Source: Pseudomonas brassicacearum subsp. brassicacearum | GTDB taxonomy: Bacteria > Pseudomonadota > Gammaproteobacteria > Pseudomonadales > Pseudomonadaceae | Assembly: GCF_008801605.1 (NCBI RefSeq) | Contig: NZ_VZPJ01000003.1 | Span: forward strand, 186,001 to 250,000 | Reading direction: 5' to 3' | Length of the DNA: 64,000 nt | The notes under the pieces: generated by a model | What the model was told of the DNA's origin: nothing | Databases searched by the model: none | Seen by the model: only the letters and a program-made list of their open reading frames with translations | Translations under genes and position numbers: made by a program | Shown: piece by piece, positions 55,487-63,950 of the stretch | How the letters are laid out: every line of letters begins with the position of its first letter | Numbering within the stretch: position 1 is the stretch's first letter

Positions 55487-56108
55487 CTGTATTCTCCAAA
55501 TAATCTTGCAAAATTTGAGTAAGAACAGAAATTGGAGGCTCTTTGTTGCCAACATATACATCAATTGCCTGCAATGCCAGTCGACGCAGCTCAGTGGTCA
55601 ATATGAAGCCGGCCCTTAGGAGCGCCATGATGTCGCCAATATCCTGATCCGTTGCTCTGCCCAACTTTGAAATCGCAATATCTACAGGGGCAGCAACGTG
55701 AACGTGTAGAGGAGACTCTACCGGGAACTCTTCAAGAGGGAGGCTTCGAGCCCAATAGTCCTCGTGAATCGGACCAAAGCTGGTGTTGTATTGGAGGTCG
55801 TAGTTGAGTTCCATCAATCGGCCGGACTTTTCGTCGACAAATTGCTCAGGCACTTCCGCAAGTAACGTTCGAAGATGAAAGCCTTCTGGAAGGCTAGCCT
55901 CATAAATTTCGGCGTCAACGTCCGTGGAGACACGATGGTTTGTATAAAGGTGCACTGCACACCCACCAAAAACGATGACTTTGACCACCCCAGGCACTGC
56001 ATTCTCAGAAGTCAGCTCCGCTTCGACGGACTTGAACATTGAAACCAAAGCCTGTCCCAGCGCGGTACTTGTATTGAGGCGGGGGGCGATCGTATCCGGC
56101 ATTTCCAT
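55470..56108 (-). CDS. Nucleotidyltransferase-fold protein (AbiEii/DUF6036-like)
   Basis: This 212-residue protein shows the minimal nucleotidyltransferase motif VIVFGGCAVHLYTNHRVSTD followed by VDAEIY, i.e. GG ... R-x-S-T-D-V-D with the metal-binding Asp pair. A later segment HVAAPVDIAISKLGRATDQD followed by IGDIMALL is typical of DUF6036/AbiEii-type proteins that act as toxins or defence effectors. GAGG lies 7 nt before the ATG at 56108. It overlaps its partner gene by 17 bp. The module sits between two 65-bp direct repeats and is AT-rich relative to its surroundings, pointing to horizontal acquisition. Toxin function is inferred from fold and context. Confidence 0.78.
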   Translation of the reverse strand: MEMPDTIAPRLNTSTALGQALVSMFKSVEAELTSENAVPGVVKVIVFGGCAVHLYTNHRVSTDVDAEIYEASLPEGFHLRTLLAEVPEQFVDEKSGRLMELNYDLQYNTSFGPIHEDYWARSLPLEEFPVESPLHVHVAAPVDIAISKLGRATDQDIGDIMALLRAGFILTTELRRLALQAIDVYVGNKEPPISVLTQILQDYLENTDGEAC

Positions 56109-56215
56109 GTTTGAACCTCAGAGGCTGATGTTGCTCCTTGAAACTGGGATCTGCCACTTGGCCTTGCCAAAGACCAGTGAGCGATCCCTGCGTTTGGAGA
56201 TGTAGGCCCCGAAAA

Positions 56216-56280
56216 CTAGAGCCCCCGTTTCTGAGGGACAACCTTAAAAACATGTCGGAAACTTCAGGGCGTCTGACAGA
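56216..56280 (-). repeat. 65-bp direct repeat DR2
   Basis: Ungapped partner of 54903-54967. It lies 108 bp upstream of the nucleotidyltransferase start, almost the same distance as DR1 from the DUF6124-type start, so it could be a shared promoter/leader element rather than only an insertion scar. Confidence 0.85.
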
Positions 56281-56331
56281 TCAGCCATCTGATCGGGGAT
56301 GTTTCGCACAAATTTCAGATAGGCTTTTTTT

Positions 56332-56369
56332 GGATTGAATTGGGTACATATCCATTGCTGCGGTAACGG
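56332..56369 (+). repeat. Fragment of dispersed repeat element A/B
   Basis: GGATTGAATTGGGTACATAT followed by CCATTGCTGCGGTAACGG matches the terminal part of the element at 12844-13082 and 14284-14563. Confidence 0.65.
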
Positions 56370-56514
56370 ATATTCACACCGACCAAATAAACAACCCACC
56401 ACCGGCCACCACGAAAATAAACATCAAATTTCAAAACCCGCCCTCCATGCATACCACTGACCTCTAATCCCCCCAACCCAACGCAGTAACCCCACGATCT
56501 ATCCACACCACCCT

Positions 56515-56609
56515 AATACCACTTAAAGCTAGCCACCTTTAAGCCCCCCAGAAAATCTAGACAACCCGCCAAAAGCAGCGTTGACATGGTATTCAAGTGG
56601 TATTAGCTT
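56515..56609 (+). promoter_or_regulatory. nag promoter with TGGTATT operator half-sites
   Basis: TTGACA (56581) with a TAGCTT at the right place for -10 (17-bp spacer, 56604-56609). TGGTATT occurs at 56587 and 56598, covering the spacer, and in inverse form (AATACCA) at 56515. GntR/HutC-type regulators of amino-sugar genes bind TGGT...ACCA palindromes, so autorepression is likely (inference). Confidence 0.5.
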
Positions 56610-56659
56610 CGATCCCCATCACCGAGCGAAAACTCCTACAACCGCATCGGACACACCAC

Positions 56660-57391
56660 ATGAACGACATCCTGGCCCTGCGCCCCGACGACACCCAACC
56701 CACCCCGCTCTACCTGCAACTGGCCCGCAACCTGGAGGCCGCTATCCACGCCGGCCAGTGGAAAGCCGAGCAAGCAATGCCCTCCGAACGCAGCTTGAGC
56801 GAGCAACTGGGCATTTCCCGGGTCACCGCCCGCAAAGCGCTGGAAGTGCTGTTCGAACAAGGCCTGATCCGCCGCAACCAAGGCTCGGGAACGTTCATCA
56901 CCCCGCGCCTCGAACAACCGCTCTCGCGCCTCAGCGGGTTCAGCGAAATGCTCCGGCTCAAAGGCTTCGTGCCCGGCTCCCAGTGGCTGGAGCGGGAAAT
57001 TACCCCGCCAACCCACGAAGAACTGATTCGCCTGGGCCTGTCACCCACTGACAAAGTCGCCCGGCTCAAACGGCTGCGCAAGGCCGACAACACGGTCATG
57101 GCCATCGAGATGAGCACCCTGCCCGCATCAATCATTCCCAAGCCACAGGCGGTGGGCGATTCGCTTTATGAATTCCTCGATGGCATCGGCAAACCGGTGG
57201 TGCGCGCCCTGCAACACATCCAGGCCATCAACGCCTCGGACGAGTTCGCCGCCCTGGTGGGCATTGCCCCCGGCACCGCAATGCTACTGATGACCCGGGT
57301 CGGCTACCTGGAAGACAACACGCCCATCGAAGTCACCGACACCTATTGCCGCAACGACTACTACGACTTTGTCGCAGAGCTGCGGCGCTAG
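56660..57391 (+). CDS. nagR: GntR/HutC-type regulator of N-acetylglucosamine genes
   Basis: This 243-residue regulator has an N-terminal winged helix (about 10-75: TPLYLQLARNLEAAIHAGQW and ISRVTARKALEVLFEQGLIR) and a UTRA effector domain (about 90-240, PLSRLSGFSEMLRLKGFVPG). Such regulators respond to phosphorylated amino sugars such as glucosamine-6-phosphate or GlcNAc-6-phosphate. It is the first gene of the nag operon, 17 bp before nagA. The ATG at 56660 begins a family-like N-terminus; the longer upstream frame lacks it. TGGTATT half-sites overlie its promoter. Confidence 0.9.
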   Translation: MNDILALRPDDTQPTPLYLQLARNLEAAIHAGQWKAEQAMPSERSLSEQLGISRVTARKALEVLFEQGLIRRNQGSGTFITPRLEQPLSRLSGFSEMLRLKGFVPGSQWLEREITPPTHEELIRLGLSPTDKVARLKRLRKADNTVMAIEMSTLPASIIPKPQAVGDSLYEFLDGIGKPVVRALQHIQAINASDEFAALVGIAPGTAMLLMTRVGYLEDNTPIEVTDTYCRNDYYDFVAELRR

Positions 57392-57408
57392 ACGACCAGA
57401 GAATCCCA

Positions 57409-58515
57409 ATGTCCGAAGACAACATCCTCACCGCCAACGGCTGGATACGCGGCCGCCTGGTCCACGAACACGGCAAGGTCGTGTCCGTCGAAGGCCAGCC
57501 CTGCGACCCGGCGAGCAACGACCTGCCCTACCTGCTGCCCGGCTTCATCGACCTGCATGTGCACGGCGGCGGCGGCAAAGACATCATGGAAGGCGCGCCA
57601 GCGTTCGAAACCATTGCCCGCACCCACGTGCGCTTCGGCACCACGGCGCTGCTCGCCACCACCATGACCGCGCCGAGCGAAGAAATCGCCAGCGTACTCA
57701 AGGCCCTCGGTGAGTTCTGCGAACAGCGGCCCAGCGGCAGCGCACGCGTGCTGGGGGTGCATTTGGAAGGCCCCTATATCAACCCCGGCAAACTCGGTGC
57801 CCAACCGAATTTCGCCCACACCGCGTTGATGGCCGAAGTGGAGGCCTACCTGGCCCTGGCACCGATCCGGGTGATTACCATCGCACCGGAAATCGCCGGG
57901 CACGACGCCTTGATTCGCGCGCTCAGCGCCCGGGGCGTGCGCATGCAGATCGGCCATACCCTGGGCAGTTACGAAGAAGGCGTCGCGGCACTGGCGGCCG
58001 GGGCCAGCAGTTTCACCCATTTGTACAACGCCATGAGCCCGTTGCATCACCGCGAACCGGGCATCGTCGGCGCGGCTCTGGCCCATGCCCGATATGCCGA
58101 GTTGATTCCCGATTTGCTGCACGTGCACCCCGGTGCCATGCGCGTGGCCTTGCGTGCGATCCCGTGCCTGTATTGCGTCACCGACTCCACCGCCGCCGCC
58201 GGAATGCCCGACGGCGAATACAAGCTGGGCAGCCACACCGTGACCAAATGCCTCGGCGGTGTGCGCCTGGCCGACGGCACGCTGGCCGGCAGCACCCTGA
58301 CCATGGACCAGGCCCTGCGCAACCTGGTGAAGATCGGCCTGCCCCTCGCCGAAGCCTCGCAACGCCTGTCGCAATTCCCCGCCGACTACCTCGGCCTGCC
58401 CGAGCGCGGACGCCTGCAACCCGGCGCCTGGGCTGACTGTGTGCGCCTTGATCGTGCCCTGAACCTGATCGACGTGATGGTCGAAGGAGAAGCCATTGAC
58501 TTCCAAAATGCTTGA
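57409..58515 (+). CDS. nagA: N-acetylglucosamine-6-phosphate deacetylase
   Basis: This 368-residue amidohydrolase converts GlcNAc-6-phosphate to glucosamine-6-phosphate plus acetate. Visible motifs are the metal-site HxH in PGFIDLHVHGGGG, HLEGPYINPGKLGAQ (Glu ligand), QIGHTLGSYEEGVAA, SSFTHLYNAMSPLHHREPGI and CVTDSTAAAGMPDGEYKLG (catalytic Asp region). The length fits the family. The 3' end overlaps the next start by 20 bp. Confidence 0.95.
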   Translation: MSEDNILTANGWIRGRLVHEHGKVVSVEGQPCDPASNDLPYLLPGFIDLHVHGGGGKDIMEGAPAFETIARTHVRFGTTALLATTMTAPSEEIASVLKALGEFCEQRPSGSARVLGVHLEGPYINPGKLGAQPNFAHTALMAEVEAYLALAPIRVITIAPEIAGHDALIRALSARGVRMQIGHTLGSYEEGVAALAAGASSFTHLYNAMSPLHHREPGIVGAALAHARYAELIPDLLHVHPGAMRVALRAIPCLYCVTDSTAAAGMPDGEYKLGSHTVTKCLGGVRLADGTLAGSTLTMDQALRNLVKIGLPLAEASQRLSQFPADYLGLPERGRLQPGAWADCVRLDRALNLIDVMVEGEAIDFQNA

Positions 58516-59518
58516 AGAGGCCCTGGCCTCGTCCGCCGCCGTCGAGCGCCAATTGCGGCTATTGGACCCCGCCCTGCAGGAAATTGCCGGGCGTCTGCGC
58601 CGCCAACCGCCGCAAGTGGCGATGACCGTGGCCCGTGGCAGCTCCGACCACGCCGCCAGCTACTTTGCCTACCTGACCATGCAACAACTGGGGTTGCCGG
58701 TGGCGTCGCTGCCGATGTCGGTGGTGACCATGCAGCAGGCGCCGCTGAAGGTCAGCGGCCAGGTGGCGTTCGCATTCTCCCAATCGGGGCAAAGCCCGGA
58801 CCTGGTGAACAGCCTGCGCCTGTTGCGCAAGCGCGGCGCGTTGAGTGTGGCGATGGTCAACGCAGAGGACTCTCCGCTGGAGGCGGCCTGTGAATTCAGC
58901 GTGCCCTTGTGCGCCGGCATCGAAAGCAGTGTCGCCGCGACCAAGAGTTTCATCGCCACTCTCAGCGCCAGCGCGCGTCTGGTGGCCCATTGGAAAGACG
59001 ATGCAGAATTGCTCGAAGCCGGCACCGCGCTGCCCGAAGGCCTGCGCGATGCCGCGAGCCAGGATTGGAGCGCCGCCGTCGAGGCCCTGCGTGACGGCCA
59101 GCGCTTGATGGTCATCGGCCGTGGCGCCGGGTTCGCCATCGCCCAGGAAGCCGCGCTCAAATTCAAGGAAACCTCAGCGATCCAGGCCGAAGCCTTCAGC
59201 AGCGCCGAGGTCCGCCACGGGCCGATGGCACTGATCGATGCAGATTACCCGCTGTTGGTGTTCGCCCCGCGCGGCGCCGAGCAGGCTGGTGTGTTGAGCC
59301 TGGCCGCCGACATGCGCCAACGCGGCGCCCGGGTGCTACTGGCCGCGCCCGATGACATCGCCGAGCGCAACCTGACGCTGTCCCGTGCCGAACACCCGGC
59401 CCTGGACCCGATCCTGGCGATCCAGAGCTTTTACCGCATGGCCGCCAGCCTGGCTGAGGCCCGAGGCCTGGACCCGGACCAGCCACGGCACTTGAGCAAG
59501 GTCACCCGGACCCACTGA
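58496..59518 (+). CDS. SIS-domain glucosamine-6-phosphate deaminase (NagB-II/GlmS-like isomerase domain)
   Basis: This 340-residue protein has two SIS domains, like the C-terminal half of GlmS but without the glutaminase part: VARGSSDHAASYFAYLTMQQ, AFSQSGQSPDLVNSLRLLRK and ALKFKETSAIQAEAFSSAEV followed by RHGPMAL. In this context it should convert glucosamine-6-phosphate to fructose-6-phosphate and ammonia (inference; family NagB-II). The start is TTG 58496: AAGGAG lies 6 nt upstream, while the ATG at 58508 is too far from it. It overlaps nagA by 20 bp. Confidence 0.88.
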   Translation: MTSKMLEEALASSAAVERQLRLLDPALQEIAGRLRRQPPQVAMTVARGSSDHAASYFAYLTMQQLGLPVASLPMSVVTMQQAPLKVSGQVAFAFSQSGQSPDLVNSLRLLRKRGALSVAMVNAEDSPLEAACEFSVPLCAGIESSVAATKSFIATLSASARLVAHWKDDAELLEAGTALPEGLRDAASQDWSAAVEALRDGQRLMVIGRGAGFAIAQEAALKFKETSAIQAEAFSSAEVRHGPMALIDADYPLLVFAPRGAEQAGVLSLAADMRQRGARVLLAAPDDIAERNLTLSRAEHPALDPILAIQSFYRMAASLAEARGLDPDQPRHLSKVTRTH

Positions 59519-59569
59519 ACCGACAATCCTTTAACGCAAGGTCAACGAAATTACAAAGAGAGCGAGCCC

Positions 59570-62083
59570 ATGCCCAACAACAATAAAGAGCTGACCCTCA
59601 GCGCCCCGCTCAGCGGGCCGGTGCTCACCCTCGCCAACGTCCCGGACGCGGTGTTCGCCAGCGGCGCCATGGGCGACGGGATCGCCATCGATCCGCTGAA
59701 CGACACCCTCTACGCCCCCTGTGACGGCGAGGTGATCCACGTCGCTCGCACCGGCCACGCCGTGACCCTGCGGGCCGACAACGGCGCCGAACTGCTGCTG
59801 CATCTGGGGCTGGACACTGTCGAATTGCAGGGCGACGGTTTTTCCATGCTGGTCAAGGAGGGCACGCGGGTCAGCAACGGCCAGGCGCTGCTGCGTTATG
59901 ACCTGGACAGCGTGGCACAGCGCTGCAAAAGCCTGGTCAGCCTGCTGATCATCACCAATGGCGAGCACTTCCAGGCTCGGCCGATTACCCTCAAAGGGGT
60001 CAAGGTCGGCGAGCCGTTGCTGCACATCGTCAGCAAGACACCGGGTGAAACACGCGACGATGAAGCGGACGTCGGCATCGAAGTGTTCGGCCAGATCCGC
60101 ATCGCTCATCGAGGCGGCCTGCACGCGCGGCCGGCCGCCTTGGTTCGCCAGACCGCCCAAGGCTTCAAGAGTCGCTCGCACCTGCACTTCAGCGGTCGAT
60201 CGGCGTCCTGCGACAGTGTGATGGGCATGATGGGCCTGGCGATCACCGAACAGGCCGAAGTGCACGTCAGTTGCCGTGGCAGCGATGCCGAGGCGGCGTT
60301 GCAAGCGCTGCTGAAAACATTATCCACAGCCCTGGCCGAAGAGGCCCATGCCGAGGCACCGCCGGCCAAGGCGCCCAGCCGTAGCGCCGAAGACGGTGTG
60401 CTGCACGGCGTATGCGCCGCGCCCGGCCTGGTCAGTGGAGCGCTGGTCCACCTGGAAGGCATTCAGTTGCCCGAGGATGTCGGGGGTCACGACGTCGCAG
60501 AACAACGGCAACGGCTTCGCGATGCCTTGGCGCAGGTCAGTCGCGAGATCCAATTGACCCTGGAAAACGCCAAGGCCCGGCGCCACGTCGATGAGCAAGC
60601 GATCTTCAGCGCCCACTTGGCATTGTTGGAAGATCCGGTCCTGCTGGACGCCGCCGACCTGTCGATCGAACAAGGTTGCGCCGCGCCCCACGCTTGGAGC
60701 CGCTCCATCGACGAGCAGTGCCAAGTGCTGCGGCAACTGCAAAGCACGCTGCTGGCCGAGCGCGCCAATGATTTGCACGACTTGCGCCAGCGGGTCTTGC
60801 GGGTGCTGTTGGGGGAAGCCTGGCAATTCGACGTACCGGCGGGCGCCATTGTCGTCGCGCAGGAACTGACCCCATCGGACCTGTTGCAACTCAGCGCCCA
60901 AGGCGTGGCCGGTGTGTGCATGGCCGAGGGCGGCGCGACGTCCCACGTGGCGATCCTGGCCCGTGGCAAAGGCCTGCCCTGCCTGGTGGCATTGGGCGAG
61001 GCACTGCTTGCACAGGCACCGGGGCAATCGGTGGTGCTGGACGCCGACGGCGGCCGCCTCGAACTCACCCCAACCGCCGAGCGCCTGGCGCAGGTGCAGC
61101 AAGCACAGACCCGACGCACAGCCCTGCGCGCCCAGCAACAGACCCTCGCCCACACGCCGGCGCGAACCGTCGATGGGGTGGAGGTTGAAGTTGCCGCTAA
61201 CGTCGCCTCCAGCGCCGAAGCCAGCCAGGCCTTTGCCAACGGCGCCGATGGCGTTGGCTTGCTGCGCACCGAGTTTCTCTTCGTCGACCGCCACACTGCC
61301 CCCGACGACGAAGAGCAACGCCAGGCCTATCAGGCCGTGCTCGATGCCATGGGCGACAGGCCAGTGATCATCCGCACCATCGACGTCGGTGGCGACAAAC
61401 AATTGGATTACCTGCCGCTGCCGGCCGAAGCCAACCCGGTGCTCGGCCTGCGGGGCATTCGCCTGGCCCAGGTGCGCCCGGAACTGCTGGATCAGCAATT
61501 GCGAGCCCTGCTGCAGACTCGCCCACTGCACCGCTGCCGGATTTTGTTGCCGATGGTTACCGAGGTTGACGAACTGCTGCACATCCGCCAGCGTCTCGAC
61601 GCCTTGGGTGCCGAACTCGGCCTGAGCGAACGCCCGCAACTGGGGGTGATGATCGAAGTACCAGCCGCCGCCCTGCTGGCCGAGCAACTGGCCGAGCACG
61701 CGGACTTCCTGTCCATTGGCACCAACGACCTGTCCCAGTACACCCTCGCCATGGACCGCGACCACGCCGGCCTCGCCGCCCGGGTCGATGCCTTGCACCC
61801 GGCGCTGTTGCGACTGATCGCCCAGACCTGCGCTGGCGCCGCCAAGCATGGGCGCTGGGTTGGCGTATGCGGGGCCTTGGCTTCCGATCCCCTGGCCACA
61901 CCGGTGCTGATAGGCCTGGGCGTACGGGAGCTGTCGGTCAGCCCGCCGCAGGTCGGCGAAATCAAGGACCGCGTGCGTCACCTCGATGCCGCCCAGTGCC
62001 GCCGCGTCAGTACCGATTTGCTGAACCTGGCCAGTGCCGCCGCCGTGCGCCAGGCCTGCCATCAACACTGGCCCCTGGGCTGA
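59570..62083 (+). CDS. nagF: PTS fusion EIIA-HPr-EI (FPr-type) for amino sugars
   Basis: This 837-residue protein fuses three PTS parts. Residues about 1-150 are an EIIA-Glc-type domain (phospho-His78 in ELLLHLGLDTVEL). Residues 170-255 are HPr (His185 in HRGGLHARPAALV). The remainder is enzyme I, with the phospho-His459 in GGATSHVAILARGKGLPC, the PEP-binding LLRTEFLFVDR and the C-terminal GTNDLSQYTLAMDRD motif. It passes phosphate from PEP to NagE. All catalytic histidines are present. GAGAGCGAG precedes the ATG. Confidence 0.95.
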   Translation: MPNNNKELTLSAPLSGPVLTLANVPDAVFASGAMGDGIAIDPLNDTLYAPCDGEVIHVARTGHAVTLRADNGAELLLHLGLDTVELQGDGFSMLVKEGTRVSNGQALLRYDLDSVAQRCKSLVSLLIITNGEHFQARPITLKGVKVGEPLLHIVSKTPGETRDDEADVGIEVFGQIRIAHRGGLHARPAALVRQTAQGFKSRSHLHFSGRSASCDSVMGMMGLAITEQAEVHVSCRGSDAEAALQALLKTLSTALAEEAHAEAPPAKAPSRSAEDGVLHGVCAAPGLVSGALVHLEGIQLPEDVGGHDVAEQRQRLRDALAQVSREIQLTLENAKARRHVDEQAIFSAHLALLEDPVLLDAADLSIEQGCAAPHAWSRSIDEQCQVLRQLQSTLLAERANDLHDLRQRVLRVLLGEAWQFDVPAGAIVVAQELTPSDLLQLSAQGVAGVCMAEGGATSHVAILARGKGLPCLVALGEALLAQAPGQSVVLDADGGRLELTPTAERLAQVQQAQTRRTALRAQQQTLAHTPARTVDGVEVEVAANVASSAEASQAFANGADGVGLLRTEFLFVDRHTAPDDEEQRQAYQAVLDAMGDRPVIIRTIDVGGDKQLDYLPLPAEANPVLGLRGIRLAQVRPELLDQQLRALLQTRPLHRCRILLPMVTEVDELLHIRQRLDALGAELGLSERPQLGVMIEVPAAALLAEQLAEHADFLSIGTNDLSQYTLAMDRDHAGLAARVDALHPALLRLIAQTCAGAAKHGRWVGVCGALASDPLATPVLIGLGVRELSVSPPQVGEIKDRVRHLDAAQCRRVSTDLLNLASAAAVRQACHQHWPLG

Positions 62084-62116
62084 GCCACGTCGGACAACAA
62101 TAAAAGGAGAGACGCC

Positions 62117-63832
62117 ATGTACCAGCATTTCATTGAAGGGCTGCAACGCCTCGGCCGGGCGCTGATGTTGCCCATCGCGATCCTGCCGATAGCCGGCCTG
62201 CTGCTGCGCCTGGGTGACACGGACCTGTTGAATATCGCGATCATCCACGATGCCGGCGAAGCGATTTTCGCCAACCTGCCGATGATCTTCGCCATCGGCA
62301 TCTCTGTGGGGTTCGCCCGGGACAACAACGGCACGGCGGGGCTGGCCGGGGCCATCGGTTACCTGGTGATGATCGCGACGCTGAAGGTGCTCGACGCCAG
62401 CATCAACATGGGCATGCTCGCCGGGATCATCAGTGGTCTGCTGGCCGGCGCGCTGTACAACCGCTTCAAGGACATCAAGCTGCCGGAGTACCTGGCGTTC
62501 TTTGGCGGCCGACGCTTCGTGCCGATTGTCACCGGCTTCAGCGCCGTCGGTCTCGGCGTCGTGTTCGGCCTGATCTGGCCGCCGATCCAGCACGGCATCA
62601 ACAGCTTCGGCGAGCTGCTGATGGCCAGCGGCAGCTTCGGCGCGTTCGTCTTCGGTGTATTCAATCGGTTGCTGATCGTCACCGGCTTGCACCACATCCT
62701 CAACAACATGGCCTGGTTCATCTTCGGCAGCTTTACCGACCCGACGACCGGGGCGGTGGTCACCGGGGACCTGACCCGTTATTTCGCCGGCGACCCCAAG
62801 GGCGGCCAGTTCATGACCGGGATGTTCCCGGTGATGCTCTTCGGTCTGCCCGCGGCGTGCCTGGCGATGTACCGCAACGCCCTGCCCCAGCGACGTAAGG
62901 TCATGGGCGGGATCCTGCTGTCCATGGCGCTGACCTCGTTTCTGACCGGTGTCACCGAACCGATCGAATTCGCCTTCATGTTCCTTGCGCCGCTGTTGTA
63001 CCTGGTCCACGCGCTGCTCACCGGCCTGTCGATGGCGGTGACTAATCTATTGAACATCCACTTGGGCTTTACCTTCTCCGGCGGTTTCATCGACATGGTC
63101 CTGGGCTGGGGCGAATCCACTAACGGCTGGCTGGTCGTCCCGGTGGGCCTGGCCTACGCGGCGATCTATTACCTGGTGTTCGACTTCTGCATCCGCCGCT
63201 TCGACCTGAAGACGCCGGGGCGCGAAGAGGTACCGGCGGGCGACAAACCGGCCATCGCTGAAAACCAGCGGGCCGCTGCCTACATCCAAGCGTTGGGCGG
63301 CGCTGACAACCTGATCACCCTCGGCGCCTGCACCACGCGCCTGCGACTGGACCTGATGGATCGCAACAAGGTGTCCGACGCCCAGCTCAAGGCCCTCGGC
63401 GCCATGGCCGTGGTCCGCCCCGGCCACGGCGGCAGCCTGCAGGTGGTGGTGGGGCCGATGGCCGACAGCATCGCCGATGAAATCCGCTTGGCGTTGCCCT
63501 CTTCCGAACGGCCAGCCAGCGCATCCGTGGCCGAAGTGGTTGCGTCTGCCCCACCGGCTGTCGTCTCCGAAGCCGAAGCGCAACAATGGCTCGCGGCCCT
63601 GGGCGGTGGCGGGAATGTGGTGCAGCTCGATTGCGTGGCGATGAGCCGTTTGCGCGTGCAACTGGCCGATGGCAAAGGGTTGTCGGAAGGCCAGCTCAAG
63701 GCGCTGGGTTGCCAGGGGGTCAGTTCGCTGGAGGATGGTGTGTGGCACTTGTTGCTAGGGGAAAAAGCGCCAGGGTTGTGGCGGGCGTTGGAGGCGGTGG
63801 TGCCGAGTCGTCAGGCGGGTGTCAAAGCCTGA
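62117..63832 (+). CDS. nagE: PTS N-acetylglucosamine transporter EIICB with extra degenerate EIIB
   Basis: This 571-residue protein has an EIIC membrane domain (about 1-360, GLQRLGRALMLPIAILPIAG to FDLKTPG; GVTEPIEFAFMFLAPLLYLV is the sugar-binding loop region). An EIIB domain follows (about 387-460), with phospho-Cys405 in LGACTTRLRLDL. A second EIIB-like domain (about 485-565, ALGGGGNVVQLDCVAMSRLR) has Ala at the aligned position where the phosphorylated Cys is expected. GGAG lies before the ATG. It takes up GlcNAc with phosphorylation to GlcNAc-6-phosphate. The last gene of the operon. Confidence 0.93.
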   Translation: MYQHFIEGLQRLGRALMLPIAILPIAGLLLRLGDTDLLNIAIIHDAGEAIFANLPMIFAIGISVGFARDNNGTAGLAGAIGYLVMIATLKVLDASINMGMLAGIISGLLAGALYNRFKDIKLPEYLAFFGGRRFVPIVTGFSAVGLGVVFGLIWPPIQHGINSFGELLMASGSFGAFVFGVFNRLLIVTGLHHILNNMAWFIFGSFTDPTTGAVVTGDLTRYFAGDPKGGQFMTGMFPVMLFGLPAACLAMYRNALPQRRKVMGGILLSMALTSFLTGVTEPIEFAFMFLAPLLYLVHALLTGLSMAVTNLLNIHLGFTFSGGFIDMVLGWGESTNGWLVVPVGLAYAAIYYLVFDFCIRRFDLKTPGREEVPAGDKPAIAENQRAAAYIQALGGADNLITLGACTTRLRLDLMDRNKVSDAQLKALGAMAVVRPGHGGSLQVVVGPMADSIADEIRLALPSSERPASASVAEVVASAPPAVVSEAEAQQWLAALGGGGNVVQLDCVAMSRLRVQLADGKGLSEGQLKALGCQGVSSLEDGVWHLLLGEKAPGLWRALEAVVPSRQAGVKA

Positions 63833-63855
63833 GTTTTCGTTGCCTGAAAGTACGC

Positions 63856-63950
63856 CATCGCGAGCAAGCTCGCTCCCACAGGGTTCGGTGTCGATCACTT
63901 GTTTTGTGAACAACACCCATCCACTGTGGGAGCGAGCTTGCTCGCGATGG
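63856..63950. repeat. REP pair (inverted) after nagE
   Basis: CATCGCGAGCAAGCTCGCTC and the facing GGGAGCGAGCTTGCTCGCGA. It lies 24 bp past the nagE stop and may act as the 3' end of the nag transcript. Confidence 0.9.

Larger units (their letters stand above)
56109..56659. other. Gene-free region between nucleotidyltransferase module and nagR
   Basis: 551 bp between divergent genes. It holds direct repeat DR2 (56216-56280), a fragment of repeat element A/B (56332-56369), a low-complexity AC-rich stretch (about 56370-56560) and the nag control region (56515-56609). No gene is evident. Confidence 0.7.
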
